Below, in pieces: positions 28,885 through 38,024 of a stretch of DNA of 64,000 bases. Made by a program: the position numbers and the translations under genes. Source of the stretch: Saccharicrinis carchari (GTDB taxonomy: Bacteria; Bacteroidota; Bacteroidia; Bacteroidales; Marinilabiliaceae); NCBI RefSeq assembly GCF_900182605.1, contig NZ_FXTB01000002.1, positions 124,001 through 188,000 on the forward strand, in the 5' to 3' direction. The notes beneath the pieces were generated by a model that saw only the letters and a program-made list of their open reading frames with translations, did no database searches and was not told the origin of the DNA. Each line of letters starts with the position of its first letter. The stretch's first letter is position 1.

Positions 28885-29574
28885 TCACTTAAAGTTATTA
28901 ATCAAGGTTAGTATCATGCCTTCAATTTCCTTTTCGGAGGTGTGTTTTGCTCCATCCGGTAATTCAAATTCCGATTCTTCGGGTGGGATAAAATCAATGT
29001 TTTGGGCGGTGAAATGGAAGCGTACGCCATTGTAGTTTACAAAAAATTCCATTAATACTCCGGGTATCTTATCAAACGGCGTATTACGATTTGGCATATT
29101 TAAGTTGATACTTTTAGTATAAAAAACGGAGAAAGTCTCCTTGCCCGGATAATTTATTGTGGCTTCTAAACAGGGTACTCCTGCAATATCCTTGGTTGGC
29201 CCATCAATGAGCTTAATGATGGGCTCGTTAGCTTTATCGAAGAAAAAAAAGTTGGATTCACTGGAACCCATATCGAGCAAATGGTTATCCATAAAACGGA
29301 AAATGGTTGCGCAAGAGTCACTGGGGGACAATGAATAAAAATCGAGCGAAAAAATATTGAAACTTCCTTTGAAGCTATAGCGCCGCATATTGTCGTTAAA
29401 TCGTAGTATTAGTTCTCCGGGCATTAGGTTGCTTGTGGGTGATTCGGATATTTCCTCAGGATAATGAATACGGTAAGTTATTTCTCCGGCGTTTGGGAAA
29501 TCACTTCGTTGGGAGCTGTTTGCACAGGCTTGCAACAATATAAGAAGTATAATTATATAGCTAATGAACCGCAT
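28885..29574 (-). CDS. putative lipoprotein of unknown function
   Basis: I place the start at the ATG at 29574 because it opens a lipoprotein signal peptide, MRFISYIIILLILLQAC, with a lipobox Cys. An in-frame ATG nine codons upstream (29601) is possible. The mature protein, about 210 residues, is mostly beta (GEITYRIHYPEE, GELILRFNDNMRRYSF, GVPCLEATINYPGKETFSVFYT). Bacteroidota proteins with this fold are usually annotated only as DUF-type lipoproteins or GLPGLI-family relatives. I see no catalytic motif. It has its own TACTTTTG promoter box and appears monocistronic. Confidence 0.75.
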   Translation of the reverse strand: MRFISYIIILLILLQACANSSQRSDFPNAGEITYRIHYPEEISESPTSNLMPGELILRFNDNMRRYSFKGSFNIFSLDFYSLSPSDSCATIFRFMDNHLLDMGSSESNFFFFDKANEPIIKLIDGPTKDIAGVPCLEATINYPGKETFSVFYTKSINLNMPNRNTPFDKIPGVLMEFFVNYNGVRFHFTAQNIDFIPPEESEFELPDGAKHTSEKEIEGMILTLINNFK

Positions 29575-29627
29575 GTCGGCTTTTGTAATGGATCGTGACA
29601 AACTAATAACCCTTTCATGTTCTGCTA

Positions 29628-29635
29628 CAAAAGTA
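29628..29635 (-). promoter_or_regulatory. TAnnTTTG -7 box upstream of the lipoprotein gene
   Basis: Minus-strand TACTTTTG, 53 bases before the chosen start codon. No obvious -33 element. Confidence 0.4.
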
Positions 29636-29674
29636 GGAATAATTATTAAACTAGTCTGTAGCGTTGATACCTGA

Positions 29675-30598
29675 TTAATCGGATTCGGTCAAAAATATCT
29701 CTGCCATCATGCAGCGGGCGCTTCCACCACCTACCGTTTCGATGGTATTGATGGGTAAGGGAAAGGGTTCGCAAAAGTTTTCAAGGGTTTGGCGCTGCGT
29801 ATCGCTTAAGGCATTAAAAGCACTTTCCGACATTACCAGAAGCTCTGAACCATCTTGGGTCAGAACAGAGAGCATGTTACCTGCAAAATGAACGACTTGT
29901 TCCAGACTCACTTCAATTATTTCGTGTCCGCTTTGTTCCAGAGATTTTATTACAGTGTCGCGCTCCTCTTTGTTTTTAATGCTTTGTAAACAAACAACCG
30001 CAAAATGTTCGCTAACGCACATCATTACATTGGTGTGGTATATCTCTTGTCCAAACTCGTCGGTAGCAGTAAAAATTACCGGGGTGTAATCGATGATTTT
30101 ACAAAGGGCATGTACGACTTCTTTATGGGTACGTAACGACAAACCTGCATAGGCAATTTTATTGATATGGTCGTACACGACACTCCCGGTACCTTCCAGA
30201 TATTTTTCCTCGTTTTCATATTTCGATAGGTCGATCACTTTGGATACTACAAAGTCTTCTTTTATCTGTTCCAGTATTTCCGGACGTTTTTCAAGTCTGC
30301 GATTTGGGGCTGCCACCGGATACAAGATTACGGTTCCATCGGCATGGAACGAAGCCCAGTTGTTAGGGAATACAGCATCAGGTTTGGTTGGTTCTAATGT
30401 GTCCTCAACAATAGTAAGGTTTACACCCCTGGCCTTGAGTTGCTCTGCAAAATGGTCGAACTCCAACACTGCTTTGTCGTGCACAAGCTTCGCGCTCAAA
30501 TCTACTTTGTTTTGAAAAGCATTAGACTCCGCGGTTTGCGCATTATAATTGAATCTGGCCGGACGAACCATTAATATATGAGAAGTAGACTGTTTCAT
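29675..30598 (-). CDS. ctlX: amidinotransferase-fold hydrolase, citrulline-utilisation CtlX type
   Basis: A 307-residue member of the guanidino-group-modifying (arginine deiminase/dimethylargininase) superfamily. Visible active-site elements are KPDAVFPNNWASFH (substrate Asp region), LEGTGSVVYDHINKIAYAGLSLRTH (Glu and flanking residues), HTNVMMCV with the catalytic His, and GGGSARCMMAEIF with the nucleophilic Cys. This set matches CtlX-like enzymes, which act on citrulline or related ureido/guanidino substrates, rather than arginine deiminase ArcA, which is about 100 residues longer. No other arginine genes are nearby. The exact substrate is not settled by sequence. Confidence 0.85.
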   Translation of the reverse strand: MKQSTSHILMVRPARFNYNAQTAESNAFQNKVDLSAKLVHDKAVLEFDHFAEQLKARGVNLTIVEDTLEPTKPDAVFPNNWASFHADGTVILYPVAAPNRRLEKRPEILEQIKEDFVVSKVIDLSKYENEEKYLEGTGSVVYDHINKIAYAGLSLRTHKEVVHALCKIIDYTPVIFTATDEFGQEIYHTNVMMCVSEHFAVVCLQSIKNKEERDTVIKSLEQSGHEIIEVSLEQVVHFAGNMLSVLTQDGSELLVMSESAFNALSDTQRQTLENFCEPFPLPINTIETVGGGSARCMMAEIFLTESD

Positions 30599-30783
30599 GC
30601 GGTAAGTTATTTTGTAATTTTAAGGCTGGCGTAAGATTAAAAAACGGATGCAATAAAAAGATGATAAAAGTTATAAGCGATAAAATCATACACAGGGAAG
30701 TGGGGTGTTGGAATAAAAATATTTCTATTATTTGGGAGTAATCTATAGTTAATAAACGGTTATTGTATGTTGTAATAATTGAC

Positions 30784-30818
30784 AAAAAAAGCCCGTTGGT
30801 GTATACCTACGGGCTTTT
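30784..30818 (-). terminator. intrinsic terminator of the M3 peptidase gene
   Basis: Stem AAAAGCCCGT / ACGGGCTTTT with a 12-base loop, followed on the minus strand by a run of seven U. It lies 18 bases beyond the stop codon at 30837. Confidence 0.85.
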
Positions 30819-30836
30819 GTTTTTATTTTTCTGGGT

Positions 30837-32945
30837 TTAAATCAAGCCTCTGTCTTTTAATAAGGCTTTTTCGTCGGGTTCGGCTCCTCTAAACTTTTTG
30901 TAGAGTATCATAGGATCCTCTGTGCCTCCTCTTTCCAATATGTTTTTACGGAATTTAGTGGCCGTTTCCTGGTCAAATATCCCGTTTTCTCTAAAAGCCT
31001 GGAAGGCATCTGAATCCAGTATGGCCGACCAGATGTATGCGTAATATCCGGCTGAATATCCACCCGAAAAAATATGATTAAAATAGGTGCTTCTATATCG
31101 CGAAACTATTTCTGGTATCAAGTTCATTCTGGTAAATGATTCCTGTTCAAAGGTATTGGGATTTGTTTGTAAAGCTTGCGTTAAGGTATGGTAGTCCATA
31201 TCTAAAATGGCAGCTGCCAGATACTCCGTAGTAATAAACCCTTGATTAAATTTGGCACTGTTCTGAATTTTTACAATCAGCTCATCCGGGATAACTTCTC
31301 CTGTTTGGTAATGCTTTCCATACACCCTTAAAAGTTCGGGCCGGGCAGCCCAATGCTCCATTATTTGCGATGGTAATTCAACAAAATCGCGGGGCACGGC
31401 AGTTCCTGACAAAGATGCGTACTGACAGTTTGAAAGTAGTCCGTGCAGTGCGTGTCCAAACTCATGAAACAGCGTAGAAACTTCATCAAAGCTCAATAGG
31501 GCAGGCGTATCCTTAGTGGCACTGGTAAAATTGCAAACCATGGTAATGATGGGTGTAACCGCCCGGCCGTTGATCACCTGTTGTTTTCGGTACGAATTCA
31601 TCCAGGCGCCGCCCCGTTTGCTGGCGCGGGGATGGAAATCCATAAAAAGAACGCCCACATGCGTGCCGTCTGCTTCTTTTACCTCAAACGAAATGGCATC
31701 GGGATGAGGAATGGGTAAGTCATCCCTTTTTTCAAATTGTAAACCGTAAAGCTGGTTGGCGGTATAAAGAATCCCGTCCACCACATTTTTCAATTCAAAA
31801 TACGGACGTATGTCGCTTTCGTCTAAATCGAATTTTTGTTTTTTTACCTTTTCAGAATAATACCACCAATCCCAGGGTTCTAATTTAAAACCACCCCCCT
31901 CGGCATCAATTATTTTTTGCATGTCGGCCAGTTCCTGTTGGGCAACTTTAAGCGATTTTTCCATTAAAAAGGCCAATTTTTCATTTACGGTCTCAGGTGT
32001 TTTGGCCATGTTTTTTTCCAGGATAAAAGCTGCATGGTTGTCGTAACCCAGCAGTTGTGCCCGTTTTAAACGTAACGAAACGATTTTTTTTATGTTGTCG
32101 TTGTTGTCGTATTCGTTGCCGTTATCGCCCCTGTTGATATAAGCTTTAAATAATTTTTCCCGTAATGCTCTGTTCGATGAGTTTTGCAGAAAAGGAGTAA
32201 TGCTGGGGCGCTGTGTTGTAAATGCCCATTTGTCCTTGTAGCCTTTTTCCTGGGCGGTTTTGGCGGCAGCATCTATTTGTCCTTTCGTTAATCCGGCCAA
32301 ATCGGCTTCCTTATCCACAATCATCACATAATCGTTGGTTTCGTTTAATACGTTGTCGCCAAATTTTAAAGTTAATAAGGCCAGCTCTTCGTTAATTTTT
32401 CTGAATTCGTCTTTCGATTCGGCAGGCAGATTGGCTCCCCCCCGCACAAAAGCTTCATATTTTTTTTCGAGTAGCATGGCCTGTTCGGCCGTAAGCTCCA
32501 GCTCATTTTTTTTATCATAGAGCACTTTGATGCGCCCAAACAAGTCTTCATTCAAGTAGATGTCGTCATTTTGTTTGGATAGCATGGGAGCTATTTCTTT
32601 TGCAATTTCTTTTAGCTCATCGTTAGTGTTGGCTCCCGTAAGGTTATAAAACACATTGCTCACTTTAGTTAATAAAGGGCGACTATACTCCAGGGCTTCT
32701 ACCGTATTCTCAAAGGTTGGTTCTTCAGAATTTTCAACAATTTTTTTAATATTCTCCTGTTGTTCTTTTATGCCTGCTTCAAAAGCAGGGAGGTAATGAA
32801 CCGATTTAATTTTATTGAATGGCGCAATACCGAAAGGAGTTTCGTATTCGCTAAAAAAAGGATTGGTATTCATTTCGTTATCTGTTTTACAAGCGCTCAT
32901 ACCTAAAAGGAGCGCAAATAAAAGTAAAATAGTTTGTTTGTGCAT
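30837..32945 (-). CDS. dcp: M3-family zinc metallopeptidase (peptidyl-dipeptidase Dcp-like) lipoprotein
   Basis: A 702-residue oligopeptidase that cleaves dipeptides or small peptides. The catalytic signature LFHEFGHALHGLLSNC contains HExxH, and downstream EHWAARPELL and GYYAYIWS are conserved M3 segments. The N-terminus is a lipoprotein signal peptide (MHKQTILLLFALLLGMSAC), so the enzyme is probably anchored in the periplasm or outer membrane, unlike the cytoplasmic E. coli Dcp. Length agrees with full-size M3A enzymes. It appears monocistronic: promoter box at 32974-32981 and terminator at 30784-30818. Confidence 0.94.
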   Translation of the reverse strand: MHKQTILLLFALLLGMSACKTDNEMNTNPFFSEYETPFGIAPFNKIKSVHYLPAFEAGIKEQQENIKKIVENSEEPTFENTVEALEYSRPLLTKVSNVFYNLTGANTNDELKEIAKEIAPMLSKQNDDIYLNEDLFGRIKVLYDKKNELELTAEQAMLLEKKYEAFVRGGANLPAESKDEFRKINEELALLTLKFGDNVLNETNDYVMIVDKEADLAGLTKGQIDAAAKTAQEKGYKDKWAFTTQRPSITPFLQNSSNRALREKLFKAYINRGDNGNEYDNNDNIKKIVSLRLKRAQLLGYDNHAAFILEKNMAKTPETVNEKLAFLMEKSLKVAQQELADMQKIIDAEGGGFKLEPWDWWYYSEKVKKQKFDLDESDIRPYFELKNVVDGILYTANQLYGLQFEKRDDLPIPHPDAISFEVKEADGTHVGVLFMDFHPRASKRGGAWMNSYRKQQVINGRAVTPIITMVCNFTSATKDTPALLSFDEVSTLFHEFGHALHGLLSNCQYASLSGTAVPRDFVELPSQIMEHWAARPELLRVYGKHYQTGEVIPDELIVKIQNSAKFNQGFITTEYLAAAILDMDYHTLTQALQTNPNTFEQESFTRMNLIPEIVSRYRSTYFNHIFSGGYSAGYYAYIWSAILDSDAFQAFRENGIFDQETATKFRKNILERGGTEDPMILYKKFRGAEPDEKALLKDRGLI

Positions 32946-32973
32946 AGCGTTAATGTTTTTAATTATTTGGATA

Positions 32974-32981
32974 CAAAACTA
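32974..32981 (-). promoter_or_regulatory. TAnnTTTG -7 box upstream of the M3 peptidase gene
   Basis: Minus-strand TAGTTTTG, 29 bases before the start codon, close to the usual distance. The -33 element is not clear. Confidence 0.45.
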
Positions 32982-33152
32982 TAAAATGTTTGGGTATAAT
33001 TAAAGAAAAATTTCTTTAATCGTTTGTAATACAATGTGTTTCCTTTTGGGTAGTCCATAAAATATTGATAATTAAAACGTCACAGGAATAATTTATGTTG
33101 TAAAACAACCTTTTTTTAAGTCTGTATGGCCGCTTAGGTCATTTTTTAGTTC

Positions 33153-33160
33153 TATTTTTG
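33153..33160 (+). promoter_or_regulatory. TAnnTTTG -7 box for the methylmalonyl-CoA operon
   Basis: TATTTTTG, 42 bases before the epimerase start. It is the only good match upstream of this five-gene operon. No clear TTTG at -33. Confidence 0.45.
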
Positions 33161-33202
33161 TGGCTCGAAATTACTCATCGTATATAAATAAAATAATTAG
33201 AT

Positions 33203-33613
33203 ATGAAACCATCGCACATTGAACACATCGGAATTGCCGTAAAAAGTTTGGATGAGGCCATCCCATTTTATGAAAAAGTTTTTGGATTAGCGTGTTACGC
33301 TGTTGAAGAAGTGGCGGAGCAAAAGGTAAAGACCGCCTTTTTTAAGGTAGGCCAAACAAAAATTGAGCTATTGGAATCAACAGACCCCGAAGGGCCGGTA
33401 GGAAAATTCATCGAGAAAAAAGGGGAAGGCGTTCATCATATTGCTTTTGCAGTGAACGATTTGGCACAAAAACTCACCGCCGTTCAGGAGGCAGGTGTAA
33501 GGGTTATAGATAAAACACCGCGCAAAGGAGCCGAGGGCTTAAATATCGGGTTTCTGCATCCTAAGTCAACTTTTGGTGTGCTAACCGAGCTTTGTGAAGA
33601 TCCATCTAAATAA
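33203..33613 (+). CDS. mce: methylmalonyl-CoA epimerase
   Basis: Interconverts (2R)- and (2S)-methylmalonyl-CoA between the mutase and the decarboxylase. The 136-residue glyoxalase-fold protein shows metal ligands in expected positions: [28 protein letters not shown] and [10 protein letters not shown], with KIELLEST in between. It is the first gene of the cluster, 29 bases before the carboxyltransferase subunit, which fixes its pathway assignment. A mutase specific for succinyl/methylmalonyl-CoA is not in this window; IcmF here belongs to a different operon. Confidence 0.96.
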   Translation: MKPSHIEHIGIAVKSLDEAIPFYEKVFGLACYAVEEVAEQKVKTAFFKVGQTKIELLESTDPEGPVGKFIEKKGEGVHHIAFAVNDLAQKLTAVQEAGVRVIDKTPRKGAEGLNIGFLHPKSTFGVLTELCEDPSK

Positions 33614-33642
33614 TTAATTGTACAATTTATATTTTATTATTC

Positions 33643-35202
33643 ATGTCAAGTCAAGATAAAATTAAAAAACTGATTGACCTCAGAACGGAAGCCAAATTAG
33701 GGGGAGGTCAAAAACGTATAGATGCGCAACACGCCAAAGGAAAAATGACAGCACGCGAACGAATTGAGGCACTTGTTGACGAAGGGAGCTTTGAGGAGTT
33801 TGATATGTTTGTAACCCACCGTTGCGTAAACTTCGGGATGGAGAAAAACAAGTTTTTGGGCGATGGGGTTGTAACCGGCCATGGCACTATCGACGGCAGA
33901 GTAGTTTATCTTTTTTCGCAAGATTTTACTGTTTTGGGAGGCTCGTTGTCCGAAACCTTTGCAATGAAAATATGTAAAGTGATGGATATGGCGATGCGTG
34001 TGGGTGCCCCCGTTATTGGCATAAATGATAGTGGCGGGGCACGTATACAGGAAGGGGTAACTTCATTGGCGGGTTATGCCGAAATTTTTCAACGTAACAT
34101 CGAAGCCTCAGGTGTGATACCACAGATATCGGCTATTTTTGGCCCTTGTGCCGGGGGGGCGGTTTATTCACCGGCGCTCACCGATTTTATTATGATGACG
34201 GAAAACACCAGTTACATGTTTGTGACCGGGCCTAAGGTGGTAAAAACGGTTACAGGAGAAGATATTACTACCGAAGATTTGGGGGGTGCTAACATACATG
34301 CATCTAAATCGGGTGTTGCTCATTTTAAGCTGGAGAATGAAGAGGAAGGTTTGCTGCTCATCAGGAAGCTGCTTTCGTACCTTCCACAGAACAACCTGGA
34401 AGAGCCACCTGTGTTGGATGTTACCGATCCTATCGACAGGTTGGATGATGCTTTAAATACCATTATACCCGACAACCCCAACAAACCTTACGACATGAAA
34501 GAAGTGATTTATGCCATGTCGGATCACAACGAGTTTTTGGAGGTGCACCGTAATTATGCCAAAAACATAATCGTAGGTTTTGTACGTATGGGCGGTATGT
34601 CGGTGGGTGTGGTTGCCAATCAACCCAGCTTCCTGGCGGGTGTGCTCGATTGCGATGCCTCCCGGAAAGCAGCTCGCTTTGTGCGTTTTTGCGATGCTTT
34701 TAATATCCCTATCCTTACCTTAGTAGATGTGCCAGGATTTTTACCCGGCAGTGGACAAGAGTATGCAGGTATTATTACGCACGGTGCCAAATTGATGTTT
34801 GCCTTTGGCGAAGCTACAGTGCCAAAAATTACCGTTACCTTGCGTAAATCGTACGGAGGAGCACACGATGTGATGAGCTGTAAGCAATTGAGAGGCGACT
34901 TGAACTATGCCTGGCCTACTGCCGAAATTGCCGTTATGGGTGCAAAAGGTGCAATCGAAGTACTCGAAGGCAGAGCCATGTCGAAAATAGAAGATCCTGA
35001 AGAGAAGGCCAAATATGCAGCCGAGAAAATTGAAGAATATACCGAGCAGTTTGCCAACCCTTACCAGGCGGCTTCCTACGGGTATATCGATGATGTAATA
35101 GAGCCCAAGAACTCACGTTTCCGTATCATCAGAGGCTTCCAAAGCTTACAAACTAAAAAGCTGAGTTTGCCACCTAAAAAGCACGGAAATATTCCATTAT
35201 AA
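33643..35202 (+). CDS. mmdA: methylmalonyl-CoA decarboxylase alpha subunit (carboxyltransferase)
   Basis: Transfers the carboxyl group from (S)-methylmalonyl-CoA to the biotin carrier. Its 519 residues are standard. Recognisable segments are [57 protein letters not shown] and [17 protein letters not shown] in the acyl-CoA/biotin site, and [25 protein letters not shown] near residue 370. The family also includes propionyl-CoA carboxylase beta, but the neighbouring OadG-, biotin- and OadB-type subunits, with no biotin carboxylase gene, indicate the Na+-translocating decarboxylase. It belongs to the operon mce-mmdA-mmdD-mmdC-mmdB. Confidence 0.94.
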   Translation: MSSQDKIKKLIDLRTEAKLGGGQKRIDAQHAKGKMTARERIEALVDEGSFEEFDMFVTHRCVNFGMEKNKFLGDGVVTGHGTIDGRVVYLFSQDFTVLGGSLSETFAMKICKVMDMAMRVGAPVIGINDSGGARIQEGVTSLAGYAEIFQRNIEASGVIPQISAIFGPCAGGAVYSPALTDFIMMTENTSYMFVTGPKVVKTVTGEDITTEDLGGANIHASKSGVAHFKLENEEEGLLLIRKLLSYLPQNNLEEPPVLDVTDPIDRLDDALNTIIPDNPNKPYDMKEVIYAMSDHNEFLEVHRNYAKNIIVGFVRMGGMSVGVVANQPSFLAGVLDCDASRKAARFVRFCDAFNIPILTLVDVPGFLPGSGQEYAGIITHGAKLMFAFGEATVPKITVTLRKSYGGAHDVMSCKQLRGDLNYAWPTAEIAVMGAKGAIEVLEGRAMSKIEDPEEKAKYAAEKIEEYTEQFANPYQAASYGYIDDVIEPKNSRFRIIRGFQSLQTKKLSLPPKKHGNIPL

Positions 35203-35240
35203 CCGTAATAGTGCGCAATCGATAATTTAAGGATAGAAGC

Positions 35241-35588
35241 ATGATTTTTTTATTTGTTAATGACGCAACCTGGACCATTACCCTTTTAGGATGGGCCATC
35301 GTATTATTGGCACTGGTGTTTTTAATGGGTATCTTTTTGCTGGTACCCAAAGTAATCAAATGGGGTGTCAAACGAAGTTTACGAAGCAAGGGTAAGACTG
35401 AAATTATCGATCATCATCTGAATATTTCGGGCGAAACCAATGCGGCTATAGCAACAGCACTTCACCTGTATTTTAATCAAATACACGATGAGGAGAGCAA
35501 CGTGATAACGATTAAGCGAGTGCGCCGCAGGTACTCGCCCTGGAGTTCCAAGCTGTACGGAATGAATAATATGGGTTTTAGAAGATAG
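35241..35588 (+). CDS. mmdD: OadG-family delta subunit of the sodium-pumping decarboxylase
   Basis: A small 115-residue membrane subunit. One N-terminal helix (WTITLLGWAIVLLALVFLMGIFLLVPKVI) is followed by a basic cytoplasmic tail. The tail includes TNAAIATALHLYFNQIHDEES, a motif usual in Bacteroidota OadG-like proteins, and RRYSPWSSKLYGMNNMGFRR at the C-terminus. It helps assemble the carboxyltransferase and membrane subunits. Its identity depends partly on position between mmdA (38 bases) and the biotin carrier (17 bases). Confidence 0.87.
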   Translation: MIFLFVNDATWTITLLGWAIVLLALVFLMGIFLLVPKVIKWGVKRSLRSKGKTEIIDHHLNISGETNAAIATALHLYFNQIHDEESNVITIKRVRRRYSPWSSKLYGMNNMGFRR

Positions 35589-35605
35589 AATTTTAAATAA
35601 CAAAG

Positions 35606-36028
35606 ATGAAGAAGTTTGAATTTACCATTGCCGGCAACCGCTACGATGTAGTGGTTAAAGACTTCGAGGATGCCATAGCTACCGTGCAGGTGAACGGTAC
35701 TACCTATGAGGTAGAAGTTCATCGGGAAGTAAAAAGATCAAAAACGCCTAAGTTAGTGCGCAGTACCGTGGTGCCGGAGTCCGGGGAGGGTGCCGTGCCG
35801 CAAAAGGCAACAGGTGCCGGAGCTGCCAGGGCACCGCTGCCGGGCAATATTATTAGTATAGATGTGGCCGTTGGCGATACCGTTGCCAGGGGTGATGTTT
35901 TAATAGTAATGGAAGCCATGAAGATGGAAAATAACGTATTGGCCGAAAAAAGCGGTGTGGTAAAGGCCATCAAAGTGGCACTTGGCGATGCTGTTCTTCA
36001 AAACGATATTTTAATTGAGTTTGAATAA
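35606..36028 (+). CDS. mmdC: biotin carrier (gamma) subunit of methylmalonyl-CoA decarboxylase
   Basis: A 140-residue biotinyl carrier that shuttles the carboxyl group between MmdA and MmdB. The biotinylation motif VMEAMKMENN carries the acceptor Lys about 35 residues from the C-terminus. The surrounding biotinyl domain (GNIISIDVAVGDTVARGDVL ... VKAIKVALGDAVLQNDILIEFE) is complete. An Ala/Gly/Pro-rich linker joins it to an N-terminal beta domain (KKFEFTIAGNRYDVVVKDFED). It is 17 bases after the OadG-like gene. Confidence 0.95.
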   Translation: MKKFEFTIAGNRYDVVVKDFEDAIATVQVNGTTYEVEVHREVKRSKTPKLVRSTVVPESGEGAVPQKATGAGAARAPLPGNIISIDVAVGDTVARGDVLIVMEAMKMENNVLAEKSGVVKAIKVALGDAVLQNDILIEFE

Positions 36029-36119
36029 CATAAAACCGACACGGCTGCTGCTAATCTAAAACCGTAGGTGCGGAGGATTGACCAATGCCGTAGTCGCGTT
36101 TTGCTATATTGTTAAATGT

Positions 36120-37415
36120 ATGAGAAAAGCTATAACCATTTTTGCCATGCTGGCGGTGGTGTTTTGTCTTCAAATATTCTTTGGGATAAGCGCTTCAGCT
36201 ATACAAACAACTTCTGCAGAAGCGGCGGACGGAACCCTTAACGGGCTGCAGACTTTATGGAACTCTACCGGATTTGCCAACCTCGAATATCTCAATCTAT
36301 TAATGATTGGCATTGGGTTGTTTTTTATATTCCTGGGTATTAAATACGATTATGAACCACTTTTGCTTGTGCCTATTGGGGTTGGTATTATACTTGGGAA
36401 CGTGCCGGGTGCACAGGCTTTTGGGGTTTATGCGCAAGAGTATTTGCAGTCGTTAGTGGCTCAAGGTGAGATTAAAGCAAGTGATGCCGTTCCCTCGGTG
36501 CTTGAGTATCTCTATTTTGGAGTAACCCGTGGTATTTATCCTCCACTTATTTTTTTGGGTATTGGAGCTATGACAGACTTTTCGTCCCTGATTTCCAATC
36601 CTAAGTTAATGATATTGGGAGCAGCTGCCCAGGTAGGTATATTTGCCACTTTTTTGGGTGCTTCGGCGCTTGGTTTTACGCCTCAGGAAGCTGGAGCCAT
36701 CGGTATTATTGGTGGTGCCGACGGACCTACAGCTATTTTCTTGTCGTCGAAACTGGCACCTCAACTCATGGGAGCCATTGCTATTGCAGCCTATTCGTAT
36801 ATGGCACTTGTGCCTGTTATTCAGCCGCCCATCATGCGACTAATTATACCCAAACGCGAGCGCACCATCAAAATGCGTCCGCCACGCGCGGTTTCTAAGT
36901 TAGAGAAAGTGCTGTTTCCGCTGATAGGTATGCTGCTTACAACTTTTATTGCTCCCTCGGCTCTTCCCTTATTGGGTATGCTGTTTTTTGGTAATCTGTT
37001 AAAGGAATCCGGTGTTACCGAACGTTTGGCTGATACGGCGCGCAACTCCTTGATAAACATTGTAACTATTCTGCTGGGGCTTACTGTTGGTGCCTCAACA
37101 CAGGCCAATGTGTTTTTAACTTCCGATTCGTTAAAGATATTTGCGCTGGGTGCACTTTCATTTATGGTGGCTACCGCTGGAGGGCTGCTTTTTGCCAGAT
37201 TTATGAATCTGTTTTTAAAGAAGGAAAATAAATTAAATCCGCTTATTGGAGCGGCCGGTGTATCTGCTGTGCCCGATTCGGCCAGAGTGGTGCAAATGGA
37301 AGGTTTAAAATCCGACCCCAATAACCATCTACTCATGCATGCCATGGCACCTAATGTATCGGGAGTAATTGGTTCGGCAGTGGCTGCCGGTATCCTGCTT
37401 AGCTTTTTGCTGTAA
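36120..37415 (+). CDS. mmdB: sodium-ion-translocating decarboxylase beta subunit
   Basis: Membrane subunit that decarboxylates carboxybiotin and exports Na+. I choose the ATG at 36120 (MRKAITIFAMLAVVFCLQIFF) over a TTG at 36078, giving 431 residues. Family landmarks are GIGAMTDFSSLISNP, IGIIGGADGPTAIFLSSKLAP with the conserved Asp of the Na+ path, and near the end GVSAVPDSARVVQMEG and LMHAMAPNVSGVIGSAVAAG. About ten membrane helices are visible. It closes the operon, and an intrinsic terminator follows at 37446-37476. An N-terminal helix with SASAIQ may be a signal anchor not present in all homologues. Confidence 0.95.
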   Translation: MRKAITIFAMLAVVFCLQIFFGISASAIQTTSAEAADGTLNGLQTLWNSTGFANLEYLNLLMIGIGLFFIFLGIKYDYEPLLLVPIGVGIILGNVPGAQAFGVYAQEYLQSLVAQGEIKASDAVPSVLEYLYFGVTRGIYPPLIFLGIGAMTDFSSLISNPKLMILGAAAQVGIFATFLGASALGFTPQEAGAIGIIGGADGPTAIFLSSKLAPQLMGAIAIAAYSYMALVPVIQPPIMRLIIPKRERTIKMRPPRAVSKLEKVLFPLIGMLLTTFIAPSALPLLGMLFFGNLLKESGVTERLADTARNSLINIVTILLGLTVGASTQANVFLTSDSLKIFALGALSFMVATAGGLLFARFMNLFLKKENKLNPLIGAAGVSAVPDSARVVQMEGLKSDPNNHLLMHAMAPNVSGVIGSAVAAGILLSFLL

Positions 37416-37445
37416 AACATAAAGTGGATCAATCGTGCTAAAATT

Positions 37446-37476
37446 AAGACTGCTTCAGCCGGAGCGGTCTTTTTTT
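37446..37476 (+). terminator. intrinsic terminator after mmdB
   Basis: Stem AAGACTGCTTC / GGAGCGGTCTT (two G-U pairs) with loop AGCC, followed by a run of U. It ends the methylmalonyl-CoA operon 30 bases after the mmdB stop. Confidence 0.8.
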
Positions 37477-37557
37477 GTATTAAAATCCTTTTGTTTATCT
37501 TTGATAGACGCAGGTGTGGGACTACCATTCTTAACAGCATCGATAAAAACAAATATT

Positions 37558-37899
37558 ATGAAAGATTTAAAAAAGAAACATTGCGTTCCTTGCGAGGGAG
37601 AAGCAGAACCGCTGAACAGCCTTCAAATTAATGATTATATAAAAAACATTTCGCCGGAATGGAAAGTGATCGACAACAAAAAAATAAGACGAGAGTTTAC
37701 TTTAAAAGATTTTAAAGGATCCATGGCTTTTATTAATACGATAGCGCCTATAGCCGAAGAGGAGGATCATCATCCCGATATTCATGTTTATTATAAAGAG
37801 GTGATTATAGAACTTACAACCCATGCCATAGGCGGCCTTTCGGAAAATGATTTTATTCTAGCCGCAAAAATCGATGATGTGGATGTGTCAGGGTTGTAG
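37558..37899 (+). CDS. 4a-hydroxytetrahydrobiopterin (pterin-4a-carbinolamine) dehydratase
   Basis: Dehydrates 4a-carbinolamine pterins after aromatic hydroxylase turnover. The 113-residue protein (ATG at 37558) has the full active-site signature EEEDHHPDIHVYYKEVIIELTTH followed by GGLSENDF. The N-terminal 15 residues include CVPCEGE, a small Cys pair common in this family. A longer open frame upstream runs through the mmdB terminator, so the internal ATG is the right start. No aromatic amino-acid hydroxylase is in this window. In bacteria without one, the protein may act in other pterin metabolism. Confidence 0.93.
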   Translation: MKDLKKKHCVPCEGEAEPLNSLQINDYIKNISPEWKVIDNKKIRREFTLKDFKGSMAFINTIAPIAEEEDHHPDIHVYYKEVIIELTTHAIGGLSENDFILAAKIDDVDVSGL

Positions 37900-38024
37900 T
37901 AATTGCTTTTGCAGTTATGAATGTAACTTCTTAACCTTTAGGTAGAAAAAAAATCGGGTAAAAGCTTCGTTGTAAATAATCAAGCTATTATATTCGTAAT
38001 TTAAAACTCATACAAAAACAATAA

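Noticed and set aside
30543-30785. 80-codon open frame on the minus strand before ctlX
   Set aside because: It overlaps the 5' end of ctlX in another frame, has low-complexity hydrophobic content and runs into the terminator region of the upstream peptidase.
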